A stretch of DNA of 64,000 nt from Bretschneidera sinensis (GCA_023935145.1 CM043697.1:50431001-50495000); one strand, 5' to 3'. Positions 11,640 through 23,207 are shown, numbered from the stretch's first letter. The notes: generated from the letters alone by a model not told the origin. Translations and numbers: made by a program.

Positions 11640-11870
11640 GCACTGACATGGCGTTTAGATGGTGTTAAGATGGCGCTGATTGCACACTAAGGTGACGTTG
11701 ATTGTGCCCTAAGGTAACACTGATTAGGTTAGGTGTTGAAGTGACAATGATGTGGTAATGAGGTGGCGTTGACTAGGCATTAATCGGGGCACTAAGGTGG
11801 CACTGACTAGCCATTGACGTGGTGTTGTGGTGGCGCTGAATGTGCGCTGATGTGGCACTGACCTAGAGTT
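11640..11870. repeat. Degenerate short repeats (GGTGGCGCTGA-like)
   Basis: The motif GGTGGC(A/G)(C/T)TGA(C/T)T is repeated about ten times at irregular spacing of roughly 18-30 bases. Divergence is too high to fix a unit length. Confidence 0.55.
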
Positions 11871-12305
11871 CATTGACCATTTAAATGTAGACACATGGCG
11901 ACATAAGCATCATCTTTTAAGATGTACTAGAAATATGTATCCATTGAGCATACGACACCTGGAAATGGCTTATTTCTATGAGATAAAAAGTAATTTGAGT
12001 TTTGAGTGTCCAATGAGAATTGGACATTTACTTGTGACAAATTCTTAAGAGAAAGAGTAATTTGATTAACCAATGAGACTTAGACATGTGGCAGTGGTAG
12101 ATTCTTAAGAGATAAAGAGCAATTTGAGCATCTAATAAAAAACGGACATATGGTAGTGATCTCTTCAGAAAGATAGATGAGCTGACCAGTGCAAAACTTT
12201 TGTCCGTGCAAAATTTTTGTCTGCTGGTTTGACCAGTGTATACCGGTTGTCGAATAGTCAGTTGGCCGTGAAATTTAACTAGCATATGCTACGGAGGATG
12301 TCAAG
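11871..12305. other. Non-coding repeat-derived DNA
   Basis: No gene is recognised. The phrase TTCTTAAGAGA(G/T)A occurs twice (about 12044 and 12102), so another weak local duplication exists. Confidence 0.4.
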
Positions 12306-15128
12306 TGTAGGTACCATTCTTTTCCGCTTGAGACCCATGCATCCAGCTCAATAACCAAGGCCACTCCCCTTAAAGAAGGTTGATATGGCAAAGGTGCGGA
12401 TTATGATGAGTATGCATAGGGAAACGAGTGAAACTACCAAGTCTAATACAAACCCTTTATAAGTAGTAAGGAGGCTCCCATGATGGATGCACTTTTAATG
12501 TATTAAACAAGGGGTCATTTGTCATCCAAGCACAAAGCAAAGATGACGGGTAAAAAGCTGCCATTTGACCTTGAAGGGGGTCAAATCCCTTGTCATTGGT
12601 CTACATGAGAAATACCAAAGCTCGAGAGATTTAGGTGCAAAAGAGTGAGGATTTAAAGCTCTCTCTCTCTTACCTAGACCGAAGTTTAGCCCTTTGTGTT
12701 TCAAGGGAATTAATTAAAATTTTAATTCAAGTATTATTATCATACACTACTAATAAAACCAAGCACATATTTCACAATTTTTATTCAAACAAAGCAACAC
12801 CAAATATTAACTTTAAAGTAATGCGGTAAAAGTAAGTATATAAAGGAAATAAATTGCTTTGACTATGAAAAAAATATTAAAACTACTTGCAAAGTATAGA
12901 TGAGAAATAAATTAAAGTGCATGCGTTTAAACTAGGTGGATTAATTATGTAAGTTAAACTAGATGAATTAAACTTGAAGACTAAATTGAATGAATTAAAC
13001 TAAGCTACTTTAAACTAGACGAGTTAAAAAATAGGAATTAAGCTAAATATATTTAAACTAAACTACCTTAAAGATGAGATTCAAAATAACTAGTAACATT
13101 TTTAACGGGCCAAAGGGGGCCCAAAATTCTTCTTAAAGAATTAAAGTTCACATGTAATTAATAACAATTTAAAATAAAACATCTAACTTAGAGAACATAA
13201 AAATTATTAAGGTACTAAACTAAAGGAAAGAACTTTAAAACTACCGTTCTTAACATTGCATTTAACGAAGAGATTGCATATGACTAATAGCTAACTAAAG
13301 AAAGACATATAACTAGTGAAAAATAAAATGCTAAGAAACTTGTAAGTATCTTAAGATGAAACTTTTTAAGTGAGCCAAATTAATCTAGTCTATTGTCAAG
13401 GTGATTTAAACATATGAATCATGCTAACAATTTATTTTGTAAAAAGTAGAAACTTAACCAACTTTCTTTAGCTAAAGAAAATATCCACATGTGGAGATTA
13501 TCCTCAGAGATCTTTGTGCTCTTGTGGACTTAGTGAAGTTGGAAGAATGATTCCAATGAAGATTAGAAGACTAAAAAACAAAAGGTGGTCGAAAATGATG
13601 AAGAACTCTCACTAATTCTTCTTTTGTGTTTCACTTTTTGCTCTTTTCTCACCTTTCTTGAACGCTCTCTTCTCTTTTGTTATATTCCTCTCTTTGATCT
13701 TCCTACTCTTCTCTCTTTTTATCTCTTTTCTCACTTTTTTTCTCTCTCTAAACTTTCTCTCATTTCTTTCTTTTTTTTGCATTACTTTGCCTTACTATTG
13801 TGTTGGTTTCTTTGTGTTAGCAACGGGGGATATTTATAGGAGGAGTAATAGCTGGATAAGAGATTTAAAAAAAGCAACATAATTGATGAAAAGAAGGTGC
13901 ATGGCTGGTCATATAGGGAAAGGGAAAAGTAGTTTCAACTTTTGAGATGAAAAAGGTGTTTCACTTTTGGGGTGTAAAGGTGGGGCTAGAGAAGTGAGGT
14001 ATGGTAAACCAAGTGAAAAGTGAGAGGGAAAAGACTTTTAAGTGTTGCTAGATATGGGGAAGATGGAGGGGTTTCTTCGAGGTGAAAAAAAGTGAAGAAG
14101 AAGGTTTGCAAAAAGGTGAACAAGAAAGGACATTTTGGAGTGTTTTCAATAAAGCAAAAGCAAAAGCAAAAAAGGTGAGGAGAAACTCTTCTGGCTTTGG
14201 ATGATCAAAAGGTGTCGAAAAGACACAATTTTCTTTGGTTTTTAATATATAATAAAGTGGAAATGCTTAGGGTAAAAAAGAATGCAATTAAAAAGCAAAA
14301 GAAATGAGAAAAAGGCTTCACATTTAAAAAAAAAAAAAAAAAACTGTTGTTTTTTAGATGTTGTTTTTGGGGTATAAAATGTGATTTTTTGGGTAGAAAA
14401 ATGTGTTATTTAACATTTAGGAAAATTGTGGAAGATTAATAAGATAATTTCCAATTAACTAAGCAAAAGGAGAATAAGAGAAACTTCTTTTGGTACACAT
14501 GGCTGTCCAAAGAGGGAGAAAAATTAGCACTTTATAAGTATATTGCTGTTTCATTTTAGGTGAAAAAAAGTCTTATTTTGTGTGGGAAAATGTAGCATTT
14601 AGTAAAAAAGAAGATGAGGGAATCTAAGAGAGAGATGTGAGTTCAAAAGGCAAAAATAAAATGTAAAAATTCCTCATTATGGCCAGCAACATAGGGAAAA
14701 GAGAGAGACATCTTTTTTGTTATAAAAAAATCAATTTTACTTTGAGAAAAGTGAACCAATCAAGGAGTTCCAAGTGGAGGGTGAAATTGGAAGTTCACGC
14801 TTAAAAATAAAAGTTTTCTTGGGCCGAAAATTTCTACCAAAAGTGTTTGGGTTTAAGAAATATCAATGGGTTTTAGTAGGTTTTGGATTGGGTCAAAATT
14901 TAAATGAAGACTTTGATATTAGATTAGTTGAATCAAATAAAATCCAATTGATTTAAACCCAAAGTGAATTAAATGGACTGAACAAAATGGTCTTGCAATT
15001 GCTGCTACTCCCTAATTAAATCTATACTTCTTACTTACCAAGTCCGAGCACACTAGGATCAAAGATTCGTCATAGAAACTTGCGCGTGGTCCTGTTAAAA
15101 ATTTTTGGAACAAAACTTGGTGTCTACA
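12306..15128 (-). mobile_element. Probable 3' LTR of a Tat/Ogre-like gypsy element
   Basis: The right edge is clear: on the minus strand the LTR starts TGTAGACACCAAG at 15128, directly after a purine-rich tract in 15129-15142. The left edge is placed at TGTAGGTACC (12306), which forms an imperfect terminal inverted repeat with the right edge; this end is less sure. A minus-strand TATAAATA (plus 13831-13838) sits in a promoter-like setting. The stretch 13560-13840 is strongly pyrimidine-rich on the plus strand, and its open frames are low-complexity artefacts. The size of about 2.8 kb fits the large LTRs of the Tat/Ogre group. Confidence 0.5.
13831..13838 (-). promoter_or_regulatory. TATA box of the Tat/Ogre-like LTR
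   Basis: TATAAATA read on the minus strand, followed by CCCCCGTTGC. Its direction supports minus-strand orientation of this LTR. Confidence 0.5.
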
Positions 15129-15142
15129 ATTTGTCCCTCATT
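15129..15142 (-). other. Polypurine tract next to the Tat/Ogre-like LTR
   Basis: The minus-strand reading is AATGAGGGACAAAT immediately before the TGTAGACACC LTR start. It is the expected plus-strand primer site and shows that the element body lies to the right. Confidence 0.55.
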
Positions 15143-15354
15143 AATTGGAGCTCCTTTGAGAGTTCCAATCAAAGGATGTGAGTGACCACTATTTCGTTTC
15201 AAAATTTTATAACAAAAAATAAGCGATGTGTGCATAAAAGTAAACGTGCTGTTAGGAAAAGTTGGTGTCATAGGATCACCTACGAGAATGATACGTACCT
15301 GGAGTGATAGAGTTGGCGTTTGTTCATTCGTGCGATTCTTCTGGATTGATTGGT
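15143..15354. other. Element 3' UTR between repeat array and LTR
   Basis: Short unique stretch leading into the 24-bp array. No coding motif. Confidence 0.4.
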
Positions 15355-16090
15355 GCCTGCTATGAGGACTTTAGTTTGCTTACTGATGAGAACTTTGGTT
15401 TGCCTGCTGATGAGGAATTTGAGTTTGTGATTTTGCTTGCTAATAAGCACTTTGATTTGCTTGCTGATGAGGACTTTGGTTTGTGATTTTGCTCGCTAAT
15501 GAAGACCTAGGTTTGCCTGTTAATGAGGAATTCAGTTTGTCTGGTAACAAGGACTTTGGTTTGCCTGCTGATAAGGACATTGGGTTGCCTGCAACGAGGA
15601 CTTTGGTTTGTGATTTTGCCTGCTATGAGAACTTAGGTTTGCCTGCTGACGAGGACTTTGGTTTGCCTACTGACGAGGATTTTGGTTTGCCTGTTGATGA
15701 GGATTTTGGTTTGCCTATTGATAAGGATATTGAGTTTCATGCTACGAGGACTTTGGATTGTGATTTTTCCTGTTAATGAGGACTTAGGTTTGCCTACTGA
15801 CAAGGACTTTGGTTTGCCTGCTGATGAGGACATTGGGTTGCCTGCTATAAGGACTTTAGGTTGCCGGCTATGAGGACTTTGGATTGTAATTTTGCCTACT
15901 AATGAGGACTTAAGTTTGCCTGTTGATGAGGACCTTAGTTTACTTGCTGATGAGGACATTGGGTTTCCTATTGACAAGGACTTTTGTTTGCCTATCGATG
16001 ATGACTTTTTTTTTTGTGCCTGCTGTGAGGGTTTTTTTTGTGGAGATTTTACTTGCTGTAAGGGCTTTGGGTTGCCTATTGGTTCTATAG
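15355..16090. repeat. Tandem repeat, 24-bp unit, about 30 copies
   Basis: The unit is close to GATGAGGACTTTGGTTTGCC plus four bases (TGCT). Because 24 is divisible by 3, plus-strand frames read as GLPADEDF repeats and the opposite strand as a Lys/Ser-rich repeat; neither looks like a real protein. Higher-order blocks exist, with GGACTTTGG(A/T)TTGTGATTTT recurring at about 15600 and 15750. The position next to a polypurine tract and LTR matches the satellite-prone 3' UTR known in Ogre/Tat elements. Confidence 0.85.
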
Positions 16091-17008
16091 AGTCTTCTTA
16101 TTCAAATTTGTTAAATCACAAAAAGAACTTGGACGTGAGCTGAGTCTTGCCATTTACGTTATTCTTTATAAAGTTTTGAAAAAAGAAAAGGAACAAAGCG
16201 TGCAAGATATGTCATTTCACTTTAAAATTTTGGTGAAGAGATCACGTGATAGTTTAAGGCTTTGCTATTGTAAACTGAGGTTCAAATCCAAGAGGGGGTG
16301 AATTGGGTTTTAAAAAATTTTGCTAATTACTTTGCAAGTTTTTAAACATTTGTGCACACAAACAAGTAATATACTTGAAAGTAAAAAGTTTAAGGAAGAG
16401 AAAATACAAACTCCGTTTATAGTGGTTCAGCAATATCAGATTCCTTCTGACCCTACGTTCACTCTCTTCAAGGAGCCTCCTTGAAGTAATCCACTAAAAC
16501 TTTAGTCGTACAACTTCACGGGTGTTGTACAAACCTTACAACCGATATCTTCCTGGTGGAAGTTAATCTCTTCTTCACGAAAGTTAATCTCTTACTCACG
16601 GAAGTTACAATGAAGTGTTTAATCCTAAGCACTCTAAGAGTTATTACAACTCTTTTCCCTTTACAAATGAAATTTGCTGTAAAGTAAATTGTAGAGAGAT
16701 AGCAATAAGTGCTTTTACAAATGAACAATATCTCTCTTTCAAGAACAAGCTTGAAGAATGGCTCAACAATAAGTATTTTAATGCTTTTGAGAATTAATGA
16801 GCTTTCTTGTGAATTGAATGTGTTCTCTTCTTATTTTAAATGCTCATTGAAGTGGGTTTATATAACCTTGAATTAATATGGCCATTTGACACTGATTTGG
16901 TAAGTTTGGGACATTAAATGCTCAAGTCCAGTGTCTCAAACGGTCATATTTTTTGAATTACCGGTCAACTGGGTCAAGTGAGAAATTTCACTTTTTTAGG
17001 CTAAGGGA

Positions 17009-17135
17009 AAGTACCAATCGACTAGGAACTTTCTGTCCCAGTTACTAGTCGATTGGATCCTTAACACCAGTTGATTGGGAACTTTTTGTCCCATATCCCA
17101 GTCGACTAGTGTATGGACCCAGTCGACTAGGTTGA
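17009..17135. repeat. Array of CCAGTCGACTGG-type palindromes (block 1)
   Basis: Five diverged copies (CCAATCGACTAGG, CTAGTCGATTGG, CCAGTTGATTGG, CCAGTCGACTAG twice). The block lies about 145 bases upstream of the minus-strand TATATAAA at 16857-16864. Confidence 0.75.
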
Positions 17136-17527
17136 CCTTCAACCCAATTTTCCTTTTTCAAAAACAGTTTTTAACTTAATAACTTTTTGTATTTTGGTTT
17201 TGTCAAAGTTTTTTTTTGTAAATTGAACCACATATCAAGCTATGTAATTGAATATAAGAGATTTATAATTGTTTCAATTACCTTAATGCCTATTCTAGAT
17301 CTTCTGTCTTCTTTGGTGTTTGAATTGCTTGAGTTATTGCACTTGTTTTGGTGCTGAATGTTTTTACCGCTTAAACAATTAGATAAAATTGTTAATGCAA
17401 TTAAAGGAATGTTTGAAGGTTTTATGAAGCTGTTATAAGAGATTTTAGACTGAAATCACGAATTTTCTAGAGAGAGAAAGCATAGAGTTTTAAAAATGGT
17501 GTGAAAAACTGAAAAATCTAAAGAAAC

Positions 17528-17535
17528 TATTTATA
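17528..17535 (-). promoter_or_regulatory. TATA box candidate of copia-associated LTR
   Basis: TATAAATA on the minus strand. The first CCAGTCGA(C/T)TGG copy begins only about 13 bases upstream of it. Confidence 0.45.
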
Positions 17536-17547
17536 GAATCGCAATAC

Positions 17548-17815
17548 CAGTCGATTGGGTTAGGGCACCAGTCGATTAGACCCTTCAGAATTTGGAAATT
17601 TTTGACATACTAGTCGACTAGGTTGGGACGCCAGTCGATTGGGTAAACTGGAAGAGACATACCAGTCGACTGGGTAGGTTACCAAAATTTCAAATTTTGG
17701 CTCCAAACAATATCTTGTAGTACTAGGCGACTTGATGCTTTAGACTAGTTGGCTGGTAAAATGGACAGTGGGATACCAGTCGACTAGGGTGAACACACTA
17801 GTCGACTGGGTCCTC
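17548..17815. repeat. Array of CCAGTCGACTGG-type palindromes (block 2)
   Basis: At least six copies, including an exact 12-bp palindrome at 17662-17673 and variants with GATTGG or GACTAG endings. Spacing is irregular (about 25-45 bases). A second block lies at 17009-17135. Confidence 0.8.
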
Positions 17816-17959
17816 TAGAAAACTTAAAATTTTGAGCTCTAACTTGAGATTTCAGCACAAAAATGTTTATCTATGCCATCTTGAGTGAGAGATATATTAA
17901 ACAAGAGTTAATGCTCATTCACTAGATGTCAAATATGCATATGATGAATATTGAAGCAA

Positions 17960-18401
17960 TCAAACGTACATTTTATCATAGTCTACCAAGCCCGTCAATA
18001 GTCTAATTTTGCAAAAACTATCTTCACTTAAAGGTTTTGTAAGAATATCAGCTATTTGATCTTTTGAAGGAATGAATTCTAGTCTAATATCACCCTTTTG
18101 ATCATGGTCTCTTATGAAGTGATGCCATATTTCTATGTGTTTGGTTCTAGAGTACTGAATATGGTTTTTGATTAAATTGATAGCACTAGTGTTATCACAA
18201 AGAATTGGTATATCTTTAAAGTTCATGCGATAATCTTCTAGCTGTTGTTTCATCCACAACACTTGTGCATAACAACTTCTGGCAGCTATATATTTCGCTT
18301 CAATGGTTGATAGTGCAACTTAATTTTGTTTCTTGGAAAACCAAGAGGTTAGCATTGCACCCAAGAATTGGCATGTCCCACTAGTGCTTTTATTATCTAG
18401 T
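17960..18401 (-). pseudogene. Copia RNase H domain
   Basis: The frame 18262-17960 reads MLWMKQQLEDY, ILCDNTSAINLIKN, RTKHIEIWHHFIRDH and IADILTKPLSED, the standard C-terminal RNase H block of copia polyproteins including the Asp of CDN. It is in a different frame from the RT upstream, and stops lie in 18263-18401, so it is no longer expressed as part of a polyprotein. It ends at a stop just before the non-coding LTR side. Confidence 0.9.
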
Positions 18402-19836
18402 CTACAACCCGCAAAAATTAGCATATGAATATCCTACAAGCTCAAAAGTTGACTTTCTATAATACCATAATACTAGGTTTTGAGTCCTTTGTAGATATCT
18501 AAGGATTCTTTTTACTACAATTACATGTGATTCCTTAGGATTAGCTTGAAATTTAGCACACATGCATACACTGAATATTATATTAGGTCTACTTGCAGTT
18601 AAATAAAATAAATCTCCTATCATGCTAATATAAGTTTTAGTATCTACACACTTACCTTCCTCATCTAGGTCAAGTTTTGTATAGGTGCTCATAGGAGTGC
18701 CAACTGACTTTGAGCTTTCTATTCCAAACATCTTTAATAGGTCCTTGGTGTACTTTGATTGATTGATGAGGATTCCGTCTTTTAATTGTTTGATTTGTAG
18801 TCCAAGAAAGTAGGTAAGCTCTCCCATCATGCTCATTTTAAATTCACCTTGCATGCACTTAGCAAAATCTTGACACATAGATTCATTAGTAGTACCAAAT
18901 ATAATATAATCACCATATATTTGAACTAGTAGTATGTCATTTTTGTGAGTTTTTGTGAAGATGGTTGTGTCTATTTTTTTCTCTTGTAAAATTATTTTTA
19001 AGCAAAAGCTTACTTAGTCTTTCATACCATGCTCTTGGAGCTTGCTTCAACTCATATAGAGCTTTAGAAAGCTTATAGATATGGTTTGGAAGATTAGGAT
19101 TTTCAAATCCAAAAGGTTGCTCAACATACACCTCTTCTTCTATAAAGCCATTTAAAAAGGAACTTTTTACATCCATTTAAAATAACTTAAAATTATTAAA
19201 GCATGAAAACGCCAATAACATTCAAATAGCTTCTAATCTAGCTATGGGAGCATAGATCTTATCAAAATCTGTTCTTTCTTCTTGATTATATCCCGTAGCA
19301 ACTAGTCTAGCCTTATTCCTAGTTACTATTCCATTTTCATCCATCTTTTTTCTAAATACCCATTTAGTTCCTATTATAGTGTGATTTTTTAGTCTAAGAA
19401 CTAGATTCCAAACTTTGTTTCTTTCATATTGATTTAATTCTTCTTGCATAGTATTTGTCCAATTAACACCTTTTTTGGCTTCTACAAAAGTCTTAGGTTC
19501 TACTTGCGATAAATAAACTACACAATTGCAAATATTTCTAATAAAGGAACGAGTTCTTACCCCTTGTGAAGGATCACCAATCACTTGATCGATTGGATGA
19601 TAATTCACATATCTCCAATCTTTGGGAAGACTATCCTCTTGTTGACTTGTAGATGGTTGATCAAGATTGAGAGCATCTGTCTCTTGACTTGTTTGAGGTT
19701 GGCTCTCCTTCAGATCAACAATGGGAGTAGGTGTTTCCATTCTTGGAACAATATCTGCATCATCATTAAAAGAAACTACCCTACTACTAATTGGGTTAGA
19801 CCCATCAAAGGCTACATGTACGGATTCTTCAACCAC
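18402..19836 (-). pseudogene. Copia reverse transcriptase domain
   Basis: Three fragments carry the RVT_2 family: 19836-19222 (KTFVEAKKGVNWTNTMQEEL, WVFRKKMDENG), 19176-18937 (MDVKSSFLNGFIEEEVYVEQPFG and YELKQAPRAWYERL) and 18878-18402 (YFLGLQIKQ, LTASRPNIIFSVCMCAKFQ). They are split by stops and frameshifts. The catalytic YVDD box reads Y-G-D-Y near 18915, so the second catalytic aspartate is lost. The enzyme would be inactive even if the frame were intact. Confidence 0.92.
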
Positions 19837-19878
19837 TAGAGTTCTCTTATTAAAAAGCTTTACTAGAGGTTGAATATC

Positions 19879-20463
19879 CTAATCATCGGTCTTTGAGTCA
19901 AATTTATGCAAGTTGGTTTTATTGTTATTTAGGATAAAGCATTTACAACTAAAGGCACAAAAATAAAAGATATTAGGCTTTCTACCTTTCCATAATTCAT
20001 ACGGAGTTTTATTTAGCATAGTCCTAATTAATACTCTATTTAAAACATAGTAAGAAGTGTTTATGGCTTCCGCCCAAAAATATTTTGGCAAACTATTTTC
20101 TCAAAACATTGTTCTTGCAAATTCTTCTATAACTCTATTTTTCCTCTCAACAACTCCATTTTGTTGAGGAGTTCTATGTGCTGAAAAATTGTGATCAATT
20201 CCATTTTCATCACAAAATTTTGAAAAGCTTTGATTTTCAAATTCTTTTCCATGATCACTTTTTATATTAGAAATAAAAACTCTCTTTTCATTTTGAACTT
20301 TTTTACAAAAGTTCACAAATCCTTTGTAAGCTTCATCCTTGTAAGTACTAAAAATAACAATGGTATATCTTGAATAGTCATCAACAATAACAAGAGCATA
20401 TTGATGGCCACATAGACTTATGGTACTTATTGGACCAAACAAGTCCATATGTAAAAGTTTCAA
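19879..20463 (-). pseudogene. Copia integrase core
   Basis: The frame 20463-20101 starts LHMDLFGPISTISLCG and holds the DDE core: D in the first block, D in SDHGKEFEN, E in QQNGVVERKNR. One stop separates it from 20091-19879 (LPKYFWAEAINTSYYVLNR), which is in the same frame. This part would insert the element's DNA into the genome. The GAG-pre-integrase zinc region probably lies in the damaged 20470-20700 interval. Confidence 0.92.
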
Positions 20464-20711
20464 TGGTCTAGTAGTTGAGACTATATTTTTTTATATAAAA
20501 GAAATTCTAGTTTGTTTTCCCATTTGACAAGCATCACATACCTTGTCATTTTCAAATTTAATTTTTGGAAGTCCAATTATTAAATCTTTTCTTGAAATGA
20601 TTTTAAGCAAATTCATATTAACGTGGCTAAGTATTCTATGCCATAGTCATGGGTTTTCACTAAATGCGGGAAAACATTTTTCATTTTTCGAATGCAAAGA
20701 TTTTAAATCAA

Positions 20712-21060
20712 CTATATAGATATTTTTGTGTCTATGGCCAACAACTTGATCTTGTTACTCTTGATGTCTATAACTAGACAACGAGAGGTTTCAAATATTA
20801 ATTTGTTGCCTTTGTCACATAGTTGACTAATACTAAGAAAATTTGGCTTAAGGCTTTGCATATATAATACATGATCAATGGTTGAGAAATTGTTACCAAC
20901 TTTTCCATGCCTGATGATCTTTATCTTTGTGTTATCTCCAATGATGATATATCTGCCATCTCTTAGAGTTAGCTCTTTGAACATGCTTTAATCAACGGTT
21001 ATGTGATTTGAGAATCCACTATCAAGGTACCAATAGTTATCTTTTTCCTTGATGTGGACA
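20712..21060 (-). pseudogene. Copia protease domain
   Basis: The sequence WYLDSGFSNHIT is encoded near 21040-21005. It has the DSG catalytic triplet of a copia aspartic protease, with the usual Cys of DSGCSRH changed to Phe. The frame 20984-20712 continues with LRDGRYIIIGDN, HVLYMQSLKPNFLSISQLCD, typical of the protease C-terminal side. A stop separates the two pieces. Confidence 0.85.
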
Positions 21061-21160
21061 CATATCTATATTACACAAGGATACACAATTACACTCTTAG
21101 GTACCCAGATTTTTTAGGTCATTTGGGGTTAGTCCTAGAAAATACAGTTCCTTTGGGGAC

Positions 21161-21961
21161 CTATACCTTCTTAACATTATAAGGTGCTCTATAATTATAG
21201 ACATGTTGATGATGCATAATCCTAGAATAATAGTTATTGAAATTTCTAGGATTTCTTAATTGTGCATGTCTATAGTTCCTTGGATAAGCAATCCTAGAAT
21301 ACATGTTTCTATGATGCATGTTATTACTAGGAAATGTATGATGGTAGCTCCTAGGATGTGCACTTGTGGTGTGAGCATTTATATTATTTCTAGAATACAC
21401 ATAATGGTAATTCTTAGGATGTTCATGTGTAGTGTGCAAGTTATGAGTATACATATTATCTTTAGGATGCACATGATGGTTACTCCTAGGATGTGTATTT
21501 CTAGTATATGCATTCCTTGAATGATTATTCCTAGCATTTGCATTTCTTGAGTGAGCATACATATATGCATGAGTATTTCTAGGATGCTTCATTCTAGTAT
21601 ATGCATTAGAATTTAAATTCATATTCTTAGACCTACTAGCATATATTGAAAGAGTACTTTTGATCTTTATAGTGGCCTTGGAAGTAGAGGCTTCATTCAC
21701 ATATGTTGCTTTCATGAATAAAGTCTCTTTTGATTTTTGCTTGCCTAATGGAGAATAACCCAACCCGGATTTTCCTCCACTTAATCTTTGGCAAGATAGC
21801 ACTTCATCTAACTTTTCTTTTCCAAGTATAAGTCTAGATATAGTGCTATTCCAATCCATTATTTTATTCTTTAAATTTTCATTTTCATTTTTTAGAAAAT
21901 CTTGTGAAGAATTATAAAGCATGGAATATAGTTTTTCTTTTTTTTCCTTTAAGCCTTCCAT
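21161..21961 (-). pseudogene. Copia gag-protease linker with His/Asn/Arg/Tyr-rich repeats
   Basis: The 266-codon open frame has a Lys/Glu-rich, likely coiled-coil start (EKKEKLYSMLYNSSQDFLKN). From about residue 120 it has a repetitive segment built from HPRN, HSRN and HTHN-like words rich in His, Asn, Arg and Tyr. The segment is low-complexity at DNA level (repeated CTAGGATG-type phrases on the plus strand). It lies where copia polyproteins have a linker between the gag zinc knuckle and protease. It is the longest intact frame of this element. Confidence 0.7.
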
Positions 21962-22055
21962 CTCTTTAGAGAGACGCCACTTCCTTTTTTAGGGTGGTAT
22001 TCCTATAATCGAATTTCTTCAATTCTTCATGCATTTCATTTATGAACTCAATTAA

Positions 22056-23119
22056 TTATTCACTACTACTAACAATGTTATTATTAGAAGGGGAAGAATT
22101 TGATGCCTCATTTTCATCGTCAATTGCCATTAGATATAGGTTGGCAATCTCCTCGTATCTGACCTCATTGTTTGAAGAATCTTCTTCTTCGTCATCACTC
22201 AATGTGGTTGCAATCATAGCTTTCTTTTTGAAGCTCTTATATGGTTTGCTTATTGCTGTACAATCGGCCTTGATGTGACCGGGCTTCTTGCAACCATAAC
22301 ACACAAGTGGTTCCCATTTTGGTGTGGGATCCTTTGTGTAAGGTTTCTTGCTCTTCTTCAAGAACCTGTGAAACCTCTTGGTGATTAGAGCCATCAAACC
22401 ATCTTCTTCACTGCTCTCTACTTCTTCTTCCTTTTCTTCCTCTTTGTTGCTCGTAGAGGCTTTGAGAGCAATTTACTTATTTTTCTTCTCATCATTATTG
22501 ACAACGGGATTCATTTCCTCCATCTCATATGTCAACAATGATCCGAGGAGTGTTTCGACATCTAGTTTGTAGAGATCTTTAGCCTTCATTATGGTTGTCT
22601 TCTTTGCTTTCCAAGTGGATGACAAAGACCTTAAGATCTTCATCGTTAGTTCAAATTCCTTAATATTCCTACCAAGAAGCTTCAAACAGTTAATAATAGT
22701 AGTTAACGTGAGTGCATTTGAGAAATAGTTTCATTTGGAGACATTTTGAAAGTTTTATATTTGGACACTAGCATATAGATTTTTTATTTTTTAACTTCTC
22801 TAGTTCCTTCATATGTAACTTGCAGTTTGTCCCAAATTTCGTTAGCTGAAACACATGCAGAAATTTTATTGTATTTAGGTATATCTAGAGAGCAATGTAA
22901 CATCCTTGTTGCTCTACTATTGAGAGACATCATTCTACAATCATTTTCATTAAACTCTGTTTTGAGTTTAGGCGTTATATGATTGATTTCTCCAATGATT
23001 ATTTTCTTTGTAGGAATTCTAGGTCCTTCTTCAATGACTCTCCATAGATTGTAACCTTGTCCTTCGACAAAGATTTTCATTATATTTTTCCAATACTTAT
23101 AGTTGGAGCCATTGAACAA
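22056..23119 (-). pseudogene. Copia gag with CCHC zinc knuckle
   Basis: Fragments 23119-22784 (MFNGSNYKYWKNIMKIFVEGQG, IWDKLQVTYEGTREVK), 22685-22473 (LRSLSSTWKAKKTTIMKAKDL) and 22397-22056 make up a UBN2-type gag. The last one contains an intact CCHC knuckle, CYGCKKPGHIKADC, which binds element RNA, followed by an acidic DDEEED stretch. Frames differ between fragments, so gag is broken. The order and spacing fit an ordinary copia gag directly after the primer-binding site. Confidence 0.9.
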
Positions 23120-23207
23120 GGGAGGCCTAGTATAAGAATGCCCTTTGGTAAGCTATTTGATGCCATCGGATCAACTGAAGGACTTAAAGCCTGAAATTGA
23201 GTACGAA

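Larger units (their letters stand above)
16300..17940 (-). mobile_element. LTR-like region left of the copia element
   Basis: The stretch contains two minus-strand TATA-like boxes (plus 17528-17535 and 16857-16864) and many copies of a CCAGTCGACTGG-type palindrome. It probably holds the 3' LTR of the copia element, perhaps with a second LTR. At the left edge, CCAAGAGGGGG|TGAATTGGG (16295-16314) looks like a polypurine tract plus LTR start in the opposite, plus orientation, so boundaries and number of LTRs are unresolved. No coding sequence is recognised. Confidence 0.45.

Noticed and set aside
13585..13882. Hydrophobic frames (many Leu/Phe/Ser) as membrane proteins
   Set aside because: The DNA is a low-complexity pyrimidine tract inside an LTR; hydrophobicity follows from T-rich codons.
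15355..16090. CRISPR-like repeat array
   Set aside because: Units are contiguous without unique spacers, and the DNA is plant nuclear.
15304..16143. Several frames with GLPADEDF repeats as genes
   Set aside because: They are translations of a 24-bp non-coding tandem array in all compatible frames on both strands.
16515..16797. Frames in the LTR-like region at 16.5-16.8 kb
   Set aside because: Short, low-complexity and overlapping on both strands; local 22-bp repeats (GAAGTTAATCTCTT) explain them.
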